Shown: positions 36,302 through 44,684 of the stretch, piece after piece
Layout of the letters: the number at the start of each line of letters is the position of its first letter
How positions within the stretch are numbered: position 1 is the first letter of the stretch
From: Actinomadura opuntiae
GTDB taxonomy: Bacteria; Actinomycetota; Actinomycetes; Streptosporangiales; Streptosporangiaceae
NCBI RefSeq assembly: GCF_030283205.1
Contig: NZ_JASNWF010000012.1
Span: forward strand, 1-64,000
Length of the DNA: 64,000 bases
Direction: 5' to 3'
Program-made: the position numbers and the translations under genes
The notes under the pieces: generated by a model
Database searches by the model: none
Seen by the model: only the letters and a program-made list of their open reading frames with translations
What the model was told of the DNA's origin: nothing

Positions 36302-36353
36302 CGTCTCAGTGATACCGTCTCAATGGTATGGAAGATATGGTCTCACTGAGACG
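36302..36353. promoter_or_regulatory. Nested inverted repeats between esterase and PadR gene
   Basis: Outer arms CGTCTCAGTGA (36302-36312) and TCACTGAGACG (36343-36353) are perfect inverted repeats 30 nt apart. Inside lies ATACC-N8-GGTAT (36312-36329), the 5-8-5 geometry usual for PadR sites. GTCTCA occurs three times in direct orientation (36303, 36317, 36340). It is AT-rich relative to its surroundings and covers both divergent promoters. Confidence 0.6.
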
Positions 36354-36382
36354 GTGTCAAGGCCGAGCATGAGGGAGGGTGC

Positions 36383-36928
36383 GTGGAGGAACCCGGCGTA
36401 CAGGCGTGCGTGGTGCTCGGGCTGATCGCCCGGCACGGGCCGATGACGCCCTACGAGCTCAAGGCGCGCGTCGAGGAGAGCGTCGAGCATTTCTGGCCGA
36501 TCCCGCACGCGCAGCTCTACCGGATCCCCGCCCGGCTCGCCGAGGACGGCCTGCTCCGCGAGGAGGCCGAGGAGGGCGGGCGCCGCCGCCGCGTGTTCCA
36601 CCTCACCGACGCCGGGCACGCCGCCCTCCGCCGCTGGCTCGCCGACCCCGGCGGCCCGCAGATCGAGACCCGCGACCCGGCGCAGCTGAAACTGTTCTTC
36701 GCCGACCTCGGCGATCCCGGCGACGTCGTCGCGCTGGCCCGCGAGCAGGCCGCGCTGCATCGCCGCTGGCTGGAGTCCTACCGCGAGCGCCGTGCCGCGC
36801 TCGACCCGTCCGACGAGGCGCGGCTGACCTCACGCGCCCGCGTCCTGAAACTCGGCATCATGCACGAGCAGGCGTACGTGGACTTCTGGGAGCACCTCGC
36901 CGAGCACCCCGGCGACCTCGACCTCTAG
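36383..36928 (+). CDS. PadR family transcriptional regulator
   Basis: A 181-residue PadR-like regulator. The winged helix (about 5-85) is visible in VVLGLIARHGPMTPYELK, PIPHAQLYRIPARLAEDGLL and RRVFHLTDAG. The C-terminal Vir-type dimerisation domain contains FFADLGDPGD and LESYRERRAAL. GTG 36383 is preceded by GAGGGTGC. It diverges from the esterase gene and probably represses it and itself through 36302-36353. The last 4 nt overlap the convergent lipoprotein gene. Confidence 0.9.
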   Translation: MEEPGVQACVVLGLIARHGPMTPYELKARVEESVEHFWPIPHAQLYRIPARLAEDGLLREEAEEGGRRRRVFHLTDAGHAALRRWLADPGGPQIETRDPAQLKLFFADLGDPGDVVALAREQAALHRRWLESYRERRAALDPSDEARLTSRARVLKLGIMHEQAYVDFWEHLAEHPGDLDL

Positions 36929-37686
36929 TGCGGCGGAGGCGCCGGGTCGATCGCGTTGCCGGCGCCGCAGCCGCCCTCGCCCGGCATCCGCTGGATCCGG
37001 GACGGGCTCCACACGCTGGTGCCGCCGGGCGCGACGCGGGCGAGCGTGCACTCCAGCGCGTCGTCCACGGACGGGTCGGGCCTGGCGGTCAGCGCAACAC
37101 CCACCACGTCGCCCTCCTTGCGGATCTCGACGGCGATCTTCGGATCGAGGCGCAGGGACGCGACCGCCGCCCGGACCTTCGCCTCGTCGGCCGTGCCGCC
37201 GGCCGGGACGCGCGGAAGCGCCTTCCGCAACCGCGCGTCCGGGATCTCGGGCGTCTTCGGCCACGGTTTGAACGTCAGCGGCGCGCCCAGCGGGCAGGCC
37301 ACCTCGCGCGTCCCGTAGTGGTGCCATTCGGTCGTCGTGGAGAAGGACAGGGCGAAGCAGCGCGTCACGGTGACCGGCGGGTCGGCCGACCAGGGCTCGG
37401 AGCCGGTCCCGGACGTGCGGAGCACGAGCCGCATGCCCGGCCCGGCGGTCGAGCTGCCGGTCACCCGCATGACCTCGACGCCGTCGAGGTCGGCGGCGCG
37501 GTGCGCGACGTCCTGCGCCGGGCGGACGCGGGAGGTGTAGAGCCTGTCGCCCGCCTTGTCCGCGGCCTTCCGCGCCTCCTCGGCGGCCCTGTCCTCGGCG
37601 GTCGTGCCGGACGCCGGGAACGGTGTCTCGCCGCACCCGGCCAGGGCCAGCGCGGCGGCGGCGAGGATGATCGGCATTCGGCGCAT
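36925..37686 (-). CDS. Putative lipoprotein of unknown function
   Basis: A 253-residue protein with a lipoprotein signal: MRRMP, a hydrophobic stretch and the lipobox LALAGC (Cys about 18). The mature region has an Ala/Glu-rich helix, then a compact domain with several Cys (TRCFALSF, EVACPLGA, LECTLARV, GGCGAG). The last strand, VWSPSRIQRMPGEGGCG, suggests a disulfide-stabilised beta fold. No family is recognised. ATG 37686 is preferred over the upstream frame start because the signal begins there. It is only 49 nt downstream of the EEP gene on the opposite side, so nothing functional can be inferred from context. Confidence 0.7.
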   Translation of the reverse strand: MRRMPIILAAAALALAGCGETPFPASGTTAEDRAAEEARKAADKAGDRLYTSRVRPAQDVAHRAADLDGVEVMRVTGSSTAGPGMRLVLRTSGTGSEPWSADPPVTVTRCFALSFSTTTEWHHYGTREVACPLGAPLTFKPWPKTPEIPDARLRKALPRVPAGGTADEAKVRAAVASLRLDPKIAVEIRKEGDVVGVALTARPDPSVDDALECTLARVAPGGTSVWSPSRIQRMPGEGGCGAGNAIDPAPPPH

Positions 37687-37735
37687 GCGCTCATGATCGC
37701 GGGCACGGGTGACCCCGCGATATCCGCTCATGTAC

Positions 37736-39595
37736 TCATTTCACGTCCAGAGTGACCGCGATCGGACGATGGTCGGAGAAGGTGACCGCCTCGCTGGCCT
37801 GGTCCCGCCCGGTCAGCCCCGGAGTGACGAGCACGTGGTCGATCTGCTGGTCGGACCGGGGCCCGGCCGGGACCGTCGGGAACGGGCGGGCGGCCGCGAG
37901 CGCGTCGGTCAGCCCGGCGCCCAGCAGCACCCGCCACGGCGCGCTGCCCGGCTCCAGGTTCAGGTCGCCGGCCAGCACGACCTGCCGGCCGTCGCGCGCC
38001 GCGCCGCGGGCGATGCGGGCGAGCTGCTCGGCCTGGCCGAGGTCCTTCCAGCCGTCCGGCGGCTGCGTGTGCGTGGAGATCACCGTGAGGTCGCGGCCCT
38101 TCCAACGCACCCCCACCTGGAGCGCCTGCGCGCCGATCGGGCCGCCCTTCACCAGCGGCGTGTTCCGGACGGACGTGACCGGCAGGTCGGTGAGCACCGC
38201 GTCGCCCCACACCTCGTCCCCTGCGGGCGCCCAGTACGCGCGGAGCCCCAGCCGCTCGGAGATCAGCCGCAGCATGTCCCGGCCGCCGTTCAGCATCCAC
38301 GCCCGGTCGACCTCGCTGAGCACCACGACGTGCGGGCGCTGCGCGCGGATCGCGTCCGCCTGCTCGGTCACGGACATCGTGCCGTTCACGCCGTAGCCCA
38401 TGCGCACGTTGTACGCGGCGAGCCGCAGCCCGCCGTCGTCCACCGGCCGCCACTCCGGCCCGGTGTCCCGCCACAACGGGACGGCCGCGACCGCCACGAC
38501 GGCGACCACCGCCGCGCCCGCCGCCTGCATGCCGATCCCGCCCGGTTCCGTTACGCGAGGCGCCCGGACGGTCAGCGCGGCCACCCCGAGCGCGGTGACG
38601 ACCGGCACCCAGCGGTTCGGCGTCCCCAGGTCGTAGGCGGAGTAGTAGGCGAACATCAGCACGACGAACAGCAGCCAGCCGCCCGCCATCGCCGTCCCGC
38701 GCCGTCCGGGACGGTCCGGGCCGGGGGTGCGCGCCGCCCAGCCGAGGCAGCCCGCCAGCGCGAACTGCCCGATGACCTGCGCGCCGACCGTCCAGCCGGG
38801 CGAGACGCCGTGCACGCCATCGACCGTCGCGCGCCCGGCCGCGAACCCGAGCGCCGACAGGACGAGCCCGGCCGCCGGGACGAGCGGGTGCCGCGTCCAG
38901 AACCGGGGACGCGCCGCCACCGCCACCGACAGCACCGCCACCGCGGCGATCAGCGCCGCCGCGACCCCGCCGGACCAGCCCGCGCTCGCCTGCGCGTGCG
39001 CCGGGTTGCCGGTGTAGATGCCCCAGAGCAGGACGGACGGCCCGGCGGCCAGCCACACCCGGGGCGCGGCGTTCTCCCCCTCCGCCTGCGGCGTGCGGGC
39101 CAGGGTGACGGCGAACAGGGCGAGGTAGACCAGCAGCGGAACCCACGGCGCGACTCCGGTCCGCCACACGAGGTCGATGCCCTCGATCACCGCATGGAGC
39201 GCCGTCGCCGCGGCCAGACCCGCCACGAAACCGGTCTTCACGGGCGCCGCTTCGCCGCCGGTCATCGCGGTGGCGACCAGCCAGACGAGCCCGGCGAGGA
39301 GCCCGATGCTCGCGGAGTAGAGCTGCGGGTCGCCGCCGTCGGTGGCCTGCAGCACGATCCGCGCGACGATCAGCGCCCCGCCGGCGGCGAGCGCCACCCG
39401 CCGCGCCGGGACCAGCCGGGTCAGCGGGACGGTGAGGAACGCGGCCACGAACCACGACACCGCGTACGCGCCCATCACCTCGGCCGGCGTCGACCCCGCG
39501 CTGCCGACCAGGGTGATCAGCGACGGCAGGAAGACGCGCAGCACGTCGGCCAGGACCAGGACGCCGAGCAGCACGTCGAGCCGGATGCGCGCCAT
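37736..39595 (-). CDS. Membrane protein with C-terminal endonuclease/exonuclease/phosphatase domain
   Basis: A 619-residue protein. Residues about 1-350 hold roughly ten membrane helices. About 385-619 is an EEP (DNase I-like) domain with the first catalytic Asn in AAYNVRMGYG, Glu in VVLSEVDRAW, His in ISTHTQPPDGW, GDLN in VLAGDLNLEP, and the final DH in FSDHRPIAV. Membrane-tethered EEP proteins hydrolyse phosphodiesters, often lipid headgroups; nucleic acid is also possible. The domain probably faces outward. No ribosome site is clear. It is monocistronic. Confidence 0.88.
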   Translation of the reverse strand: MARIRLDVLLGVLVLADVLRVFLPSLITLVGSAGSTPAEVMGAYAVSWFVAAFLTVPLTRLVPARRVALAAGGALIVARIVLQATDGGDPQLYSASIGLLAGLVWLVATAMTGGEAAPVKTGFVAGLAAATALHAVIEGIDLVWRTGVAPWVPLLVYLALFAVTLARTPQAEGENAAPRVWLAAGPSVLLWGIYTGNPAHAQASAGWSGGVAAALIAAVAVLSVAVAARPRFWTRHPLVPAAGLVLSALGFAAGRATVDGVHGVSPGWTVGAQVIGQFALAGCLGWAARTPGPDRPGRRGTAMAGGWLLFVVLMFAYYSAYDLGTPNRWVPVVTALGVAALTVRAPRVTEPGGIGMQAAGAAVVAVVAVAAVPLWRDTGPEWRPVDDGGLRLAAYNVRMGYGVNGTMSVTEQADAIRAQRPHVVVLSEVDRAWMLNGGRDMLRLISERLGLRAYWAPAGDEVWGDAVLTDLPVTSVRNTPLVKGGPIGAQALQVGVRWKGRDLTVISTHTQPPDGWKDLGQAEQLARIARGAARDGRQVVLAGDLNLEPGSAPWRVLLGAGLTDALAAARPFPTVPAGPRSDQQIDHVLVTPGLTGRDQASEAVTFSDHRPIAVTLDVK

Positions 39596-39690
39596 GGGGC
39601 CCTCCCTCAGCCAGAATGTGAAGGAGTCTCACGTATAGCCCGGCGCGGGCGCAATACCCCCCGCCGATCTTCGCCGCTGGCCGGGCCCGG

Positions 39691-41238
39691 TCACGCCCCG
39701 GCCGGCTGGACCTCCGCCTCCTCCGGCTCGGCGGGCGACGCCTTCGCACCGTCCGGCTCCGCCTCCACCGCGCGCCGCCGTCCCCACGCCAGCGCCGCCG
39801 CGAAGCACGCGAACGGCATCGCGGGCAGCATGTACCGGTAGTCGAAGTCCACCGTGACCGGCGGGATCGCCAGCAGCGTCACCGCCGTCGCCCACAGCAG
39901 CGCGGTCTCCTTGCGCGCCCGACGCCGCCGCAGCAGCCCCGCGAGCCCGGCCAGCAGCACCGCGCCGAGCATCGACCCCCGCACGTAGACGTGCTCCTGA
40001 TACGCGCGCAACCAGCCCGCGAACGGATCGACGATATGCGTCTTCCCGGAACCGTGCTCGTACTCCCGGACGACCGAGACCCGGTCACCGCCGCCGATCA
40101 GCGGCAGCGGCTTCTGCTCCTGCGCGCGCACCGGGAAGTGGTACCGCGCCTCCGTCCCGGGCGTCGGATAATGGTGCCGCTTCCACGCGAACGTCCGGAC
40201 GAAGAAATCGTAGGAAACGGCCTTCACATAGCCGAGCGGCTGCGTACGGATCGCCCACAGTGCGAATTCCTGCGCCTGCTCGTTGGTCTTCTCGTCGAAC
40301 GGCTTCCCGTCCACCCACCCGGTCGGCGAGTTCTCCACCCAGATCTGGTGCGACGCCGCTGGCCGGGCGTCCGGCGACCCGTACGGGCACAGATGCGCCA
40401 GCTCCGGCGGCGGCGTGTGCCGGTCGCAGTCCGCGAACGTCGACGTCCGCCCCCACAGGAAGATCCCGTCCACCCCGGTCATCCCGAACCGGCCGTAGTC
40501 GGAGTGGAACCACACCGCGTAGCCGCCGAGCGGCAGCACGAACGCCGCCGCCAGCGCCGCGAACGCCGTCCACCGCGTCCGCCGCAGCAGCAGGTAGACC
40601 AGCGCGATCAGGAACAGCGGCACCCCCACCGTCCGGGTGACCGCCGCCACGCCCAGCAGCGCCCCCACCAGCGCGGCCCGCCGCCACCCCGCCGCGCCCG
40701 GCCGCGCCAGCAGCAGCATCGCCGCAAGGATCAGCACGGTGAACACCGTGTCCGACAGGACCAGATGCTCCAGCTCCGCCTGGTAGGCGTCCAGCAACAG
40801 CGGCGCCACCGCCAGCGCCGCCACCCACCGCCGCACCTCGAAGTTCCGGACCAGCGCCACATAGCCGACGACCGCGATCCCCACGATCGCCGCGTGCTGC
40901 AACGCCGTCACCAGCGCCAGGCTGTGGAACGGCTTCAACGCCCACAGGAACAACCCGTAACCGGACGGCCGCAGCGGGTGCGGGAACGGTCCGTCCGCGA
41001 TCCGCAGGAAGTCGTAACTGTCGTTGAACCACAGCGTCGGCGGGAACCCCAGCACCACCAAGACCCGCAGCACCACCCCGGCGACCAGCAAGGCCGAGAA
41101 CGACCGGTTGCCCGCCACCGCGGCACGCACCGACCCGAACTTCAGGCGGCTGATCTGAGGGGAGAGCAACACCGGGAACCTAACTGTGGACGTGCGGCGG
41201 ACGATGGGCGACGGCGGCCGGCACCGGCGCGCGTGCAC
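39691..41238 (-). CDS. GT-C (ArnT/PMT-like) membrane glycosyltransferase
   Basis: A 515-residue polytopic protein with about eleven helices. The first extracellular loop carries the acidic motif of GT-C enzymes in LWFNDSYDFLRIAD, where an Asp serves the lipid-phosphate sugar transfer. A large extracellular loop with Cys (CDRHTPPPELAHLCPYG, about 260-280) lies mid-protein, and an acidic tail ends it. Such proteins move mannose or arabinose from a polyprenyl-phosphate donor to proteins or cell-wall glycans. GTG 41238 has no good ribosome site and the first 35 residues are poorly hydrophobic, so the start may be further downstream. Confidence 0.75.
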   Translation of the reverse strand: MHARRCRPPSPIVRRTSTVRFPVLLSPQISRLKFGSVRAAVAGNRSFSALLVAGVVLRVLVVLGFPPTLWFNDSYDFLRIADGPFPHPLRPSGYGLFLWALKPFHSLALVTALQHAAIVGIAVVGYVALVRNFEVRRWVAALAVAPLLLDAYQAELEHLVLSDTVFTVLILAAMLLLARPGAAGWRRAALVGALLGVAAVTRTVGVPLFLIALVYLLLRRTRWTAFAALAAAFVLPLGGYAVWFHSDYGRFGMTGVDGIFLWGRTSTFADCDRHTPPPELAHLCPYGSPDARPAASHQIWVENSPTGWVDGKPFDEKTNEQAQEFALWAIRTQPLGYVKAVSYDFFVRTFAWKRHHYPTPGTEARYHFPVRAQEQKPLPLIGGGDRVSVVREYEHGSGKTHIVDPFAGWLRAYQEHVYVRGSMLGAVLLAGLAGLLRRRRARKETALLWATAVTLLAIPPVTVDFDYRYMLPAMPFACFAAALAWGRRRAVEAEPDGAKASPAEPEEAEVQPAGA

Positions 41239-41403
41239 CGGGGCGAGCGGCTTCCTATGCGGTTGTCGTCTGAACGACCGCGCGGGGGAGCGGGGGAAGT
41301 GTGCGAGTCGCCCGTCCGCCTGGCGAGAACCCTGAGTGCGTCACAGCATCCACCCGCGCATCGGCCGCGATCCTACCAGCGGCCCCCACACGCCCCCGTC
41401 CCC

Positions 41404-43155
41404 TCACCCACCCAACACCCGCACCACCGGCGCGGCCCCCTCGTTGACCGTGCCCATCGCCTCCTGCGAGACCCCGGCTCTCTTGCCCGTGATCCGCATC
41501 GGGCCGATCGGTGTCACCAGGTACTTTCCGGGTGCCAGGACATCGCTCCCCGGCACCCGAAGCGTGAAGGTCTGCGTCCACCTGCTCAGAAACGCGCACT
41601 CGGACGGTACGTACGGCTCCGCCCTTCCGGTCATGATGCTCTTGGCCCGCACCGGGATGGCGCCGGTTCCAGTGGGAAGCTCATGCCTTTTGGCCGGCGG
41701 AACCTTGTAGAAGTACAGGACGTAGTCCTTGACCGGATCGTCACTGTTCCATCCGAAGCTGTAATTTCCTGTGACGTCCGTCCGCTTGGTCTTCTCTCCG
41801 AAGCATTGGCGCCGGCCGCCGGGGAGGTATTTGCCGCCGGACGGCGTACGCGCGCGGAACTGCTCGACCAGCCGGAGCGTGGTGCCCGGTTTCATCCGCG
41901 CCGGCCTCACCGTGAGGGTCAGGTCCATGTACGGGGTGTCGGATGCCGGCATGTACGGCTGCCCCGTCAGAACCCCGGGGTGCGTCCAGTAGGCGTGGAT
42001 CCCGCCGTGGCTCGCACCTCCGACCCCTGGGCCCGAGGGCCAGAGCACCCAGGCCGCGATGGCCCCGCCGACCCCTACGCCCGCGATGGCCGCCGCTCCC
42101 TTGGTGCCGCCTAACTTGCTCAGCACGCCTTTGGACGTGGAGGCCCCCGCTTTGGCCGCGAAGTCCGCCGACGCTGCGCCGTGCACGAGCCCGGCCGCAT
42201 GACCGGTGGCACCTGAGGCCATAGCGCCCATACCTGTGGACGACGCGCCGTGGGCGAGCAGCGAGCCGCCGAGCGCAGCGAGGGGGACGGCCGCCCCCAC
42301 CGTCGCCGCCACCGCGCCGAGCGCGATGATCCCGCGCTGCTCCCAGTCCGGTCCGTACTCGCGAACGGCGATCTCTTCCAGCTCACCTACGAACTCATGT
42401 GCGTTCCATGTCCGCTCGGCCGGGCTCTTCGCCAGGCCGCGTTGGACGAGTGGCTGCAGCGGTTCCGGCACCTGGTCGAGCGGCACGGGGGCGGTCGCGT
42501 GCTGCGTCCGGTACTCCTCGACCGTTGTTGCCTGAAAGGGCTTCCTGCCGGTGACGCACTCCACGAACACGCAGGTGGCCGCGTAGAGGTCGGTCGCCGG
42601 TGTGGCGGGCTGGCCCTCCCACTGCTCGGGCGCCATGTAGGCGGGCGTCCCCGCATGGTCGCCCTGCCCGGTCAGGACGGCGATGCCGAAGTCGATCAGC
42701 TTGCTCTGCCCGTCGTCCTGGACGAGCACGTTCGCCGGTTTGTAGTCGCGGTGGACGATGCCGACCGCATGTGCGGCCGCCAGTCCGAGCAGCGAGCCTT
42801 TCAACATCGTCAGCGCGGCTTCCGGCGCGAGCGGCTCCTCGTGATCGTCCAGCACGCGCCGCAGCGACCGCCCTGGGACGGCTTCCAGGATGATCGCGGC
42901 TCCCTGCGGCGACTCGACGTAATAGAAGAGCCTCGCCACATGAGGATCGACGACCCGCCGCAGGAGTTCCGCCTCGCCCCGGAAGGCGTCCCGCGCGGTG
43001 GTGTTCCGCAGCAGGTCCGGAGCGAGGTACTTGATCGCCACTGCGGGGCCGCCCGACTGGTGGCGCGCGAGGACGACCGTCCCCTGTGCTCCCGAGCCCA
43101 GTTCCTCGATCTGGACGTAGCCGGGCACCTCCCAGCCGCGTGAAACGCTCGTCAC
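41404..43155 (-). CDS. Ser/Thr protein kinase with membrane segment and extracytoplasmic domain
   Basis: A 583-residue Hanks-type kinase. The kinase domain is at about 10-270, with ELGSGAQGTVVLA, AIKYLAP, HRDYKPANV, LIDFGIAVL and YMAPEQWEG. Two hydrophobic Ala/Gly-rich stretches follow, the second (about 380-400, GGAIAAWVLW) a clear membrane helix. The C-terminal 180 residues form an outer beta-rich domain with two Cys and no PASTA repeats. It overlaps the stop of the preceding secreted-protein gene by 4 nt (GTGA, 43152-43155). It is the third gene of a lipoprotein, secreted protein, kinase operon, so the two exported products may feed its sensor domain. Confidence 0.9.
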   Translation of the reverse strand: MTSVSRGWEVPGYVQIEELGSGAQGTVVLARHQSGGPAVAIKYLAPDLLRNTTARDAFRGEAELLRRVVDPHVARLFYYVESPQGAAIILEAVPGRSLRRVLDDHEEPLAPEAALTMLKGSLLGLAAAHAVGIVHRDYKPANVLVQDDGQSKLIDFGIAVLTGQGDHAGTPAYMAPEQWEGQPATPATDLYAATCVFVECVTGRKPFQATTVEEYRTQHATAPVPLDQVPEPLQPLVQRGLAKSPAERTWNAHEFVGELEEIAVREYGPDWEQRGIIALGAVAATVGAAVPLAALGGSLLAHGASSTGMGAMASGATGHAAGLVHGAASADFAAKAGASTSKGVLSKLGGTKGAAAIAGVGVGGAIAAWVLWPSGPGVGGASHGGIHAYWTHPGVLTGQPYMPASDTPYMDLTLTVRPARMKPGTTLRLVEQFRARTPSGGKYLPGGRRQCFGEKTKRTDVTGNYSFGWNSDDPVKDYVLYFYKVPPAKRHELPTGTGAIPVRAKSIMTGRAEPYVPSECAFLSRWTQTFTLRVPGSDVLAPGKYLVTPIGPMRITGKRAGVSQEAMGTVNEGAAPVVRVLGG

Positions 43156-43922
43156 TGGCCCGTGGTGGTCTGGATCTCGCCGACGACGAGCGGCGTGGGC
43201 GGCGAGGTCGCCGGGTGCGGAGCCAGGTCGCCGCCCGGCCCGTCGCAGTCGGCGCCCACGCACGTCCAGGCGACATGCCAGACGATGGTCGCCGTGATCT
43301 TGTAAGACCCGCCGGGTGCGGCGGCGGACGACCGCTTGTAGATGTAGGTGCAGGCCTTGCCGTTCTCGCTCCCGGCGTTGTCGCAGGTCTTCGTGGTCTC
43401 TCCGAGATTCCAGGTGACCGACGCCGGTGTGGCGGTCGCCTGCACCGTCTGGTTTCCCTTGGTGATCGGGTCGGTCTTCACCACGTGGAAGCCGTCCACC
43501 CAGAGGGACGTGTTCAACCGTACGTACGTCTTGCCCTTGGGAGCAGTGTGGACGGTGGGGACGGGGAAGGCCGCGGTGTCCATCGCCGAGGCCACGAGAT
43601 CGGCGGTGGCCGGCACCGCGGCCTGCGGCGGGGGCTGGTTCCCGGGCACCTGGACGAATCCCGCGCCTTCGTTCGGATTCAGCCCCACCGGATCGGGCGC
43701 GATGACGGGGCCGCTGTCACCGCCGCCGGAACCGCCGCCCGTTCCGCCGCCTCCTCCTCCTGGAGAACCAGGCTCGTGGACCGTGATGTTGCAGCTGAGC
43801 TGGCCGGGATCGTCGCAGCCGCCGGCCTGAGCAGGTGGGGCGGCGAGGAGCGGGGTCAGCAGGGTGGTGGCCGCGATGGCGCCGTAGAGGGCGCGGCGGC
43901 CGGCGGGGGTGTGGACGGACAT
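43152..43922 (-). CDS. Secreted protein of unknown function, kinase-operon member
   Basis: A 256-residue exported protein. The signal peptide (about 1-34) ends AAPPAQAG. A Gly-rich low-complexity linker (GGGGGGTGGGSGGG, about 55-70) precedes a domain of about 160 residues with paired Cys (CDNAGSENGKAC, CVGADC). ATG 43922 has AAAGGA 7 nt upstream; an in-frame ATG at 43952 overlaps the lipoprotein stop. No family is recognised. Tight coupling to the kinase gene suggests a ligand or accessory protein outside the membrane. Confidence 0.75.
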   Translation of the reverse strand: MSVHTPAGRRALYGAIAATTLLTPLLAAPPAQAGGCDDPGQLSCNITVHEPGSPGGGGGGTGGGSGGGDSGPVIAPDPVGLNPNEGAGFVQVPGNQPPPQAAVPATADLVASAMDTAAFPVPTVHTAPKGKTYVRLNTSLWVDGFHVVKTDPITKGNQTVQATATPASVTWNLGETTKTCDNAGSENGKACTYIYKRSSAAAPGGSYKITATIVWHVAWTCVGADCDGPGGDLAPHPATSPPTPLVVGEIQTTTGQ

Positions 43923-43945
43923 CCTGTGTCCTTTGCTGCGGGAGG

Positions 43946-44530
43946 TCAGCATGAGCGGTCCCGGGTGGTCGCGGCGACCTTCCAGGTACCCGAGTCGTAC
44001 TGGACGGTCGTCCGGTAGATGTACGCGCCGCCTGGGCCGCCGCCGATCCGTTTGCCCGTCCTGGCGGAGTAGCGGTACCCGGCGAGGGTGTTCACGCAGT
44101 CGATGACGTAGACCTTGGACCCGTCCTTCGACGTGGCGTACACGTGCGGGTTGAACGTGTTCGTGAACCGCCAGATCTCGCCCTTGGCCTTGGTGGACTC
44201 GATGTCCTTGGTGAGTTGGGCGAGGAGGGGGTCCATGGCGACGGCGGGGAGGCCGCCGGGGTCGTTGGTGGCGTACGCCTGTTTGTAGGCGGCCTGGTAG
44301 TCGCGGTAGCGCTGGAGGACCGTCTTGTAGAGCTGCGCGGTCGGCACGGCGGACGGGGCGGGCGCGGAGGTCGCGGGGACGGCGCCACCGGTGTCGAAGG
44401 AGCCTTCGGGCTTGAGGGCGCCGGACGACGGGTGGGAGCTGCCGCAGCCCGCCAGGAGGGGAAGGGCGGCGAGGGCGATCGCTGCGCGGCGGAGCCGTGG
44501 CGGGGAGGAACGTACCAACCGGGCGCGCAT
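43946..44530 (-). CDS. Putative lipoprotein, first gene of the kinase operon
   Basis: A 194-residue lipoprotein: basic N-terminus, hydrophobic run and lipobox LLAGC (Cys about 28). The mature domain has a long helix (LYKTVLQRYRDYQAAYKQAY), the segment TKDIESTKAKGEIWRFTNTFNPHVYATSKDGSKVYVIDC and a terminal strand ending DRSC, in which two Cys may pair. The fold resembles NTF2-like lipoproteins of actinomycetes, but the match is loose. ATG 44530 is used; ATG 44536 is 2 codons earlier. It leads the operon with the secreted protein and the kinase. Confidence 0.75.
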   Translation of the reverse strand: MRARLVRSSPPRLRRAAIALAALPLLAGCGSSHPSSGALKPEGSFDTGGAVPATSAPAPSAVPTAQLYKTVLQRYRDYQAAYKQAYATNDPGGLPAVAMDPLLAQLTKDIESTKAKGEIWRFTNTFNPHVYATSKDGSKVYVIDCVNTLAGYRYSARTGKRIGGGPGGAYIYRTTVQYDSGTWKVAATTRDRSC

Positions 44531-44623
44531 CGCCATCCCTGAGCGCTGGCCGACAACGGGGCGGAATACGCGCGAAAGCTTACAGAGATGGGTGTGGCGA
44601 GAAAAGGGATTCGTTGCGGACGG

Positions 44624-44646
44624 TTGACCTCGATCCCGGTTGAGGT
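44624..44646 (+). promoter_or_regulatory. SoxR/MerR-like box upstream of the quinone oxidoreductase
   Basis: A 20-bp imperfect palindrome with outer arms ACCTC and GAGGT (44627-44646), overlapping a -35-like TTGACC (44624-44629). The end sequences match SoxR boxes (CCTC...GAGG). It lies 38 nt before the oxidoreductase GTG. No SoxR gene is in the window. Confidence 0.5.
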
Positions 44647-44684
44647 TGCAGGCTGGTGGGACGGTTCGGGAACGGAGGGGCGCT

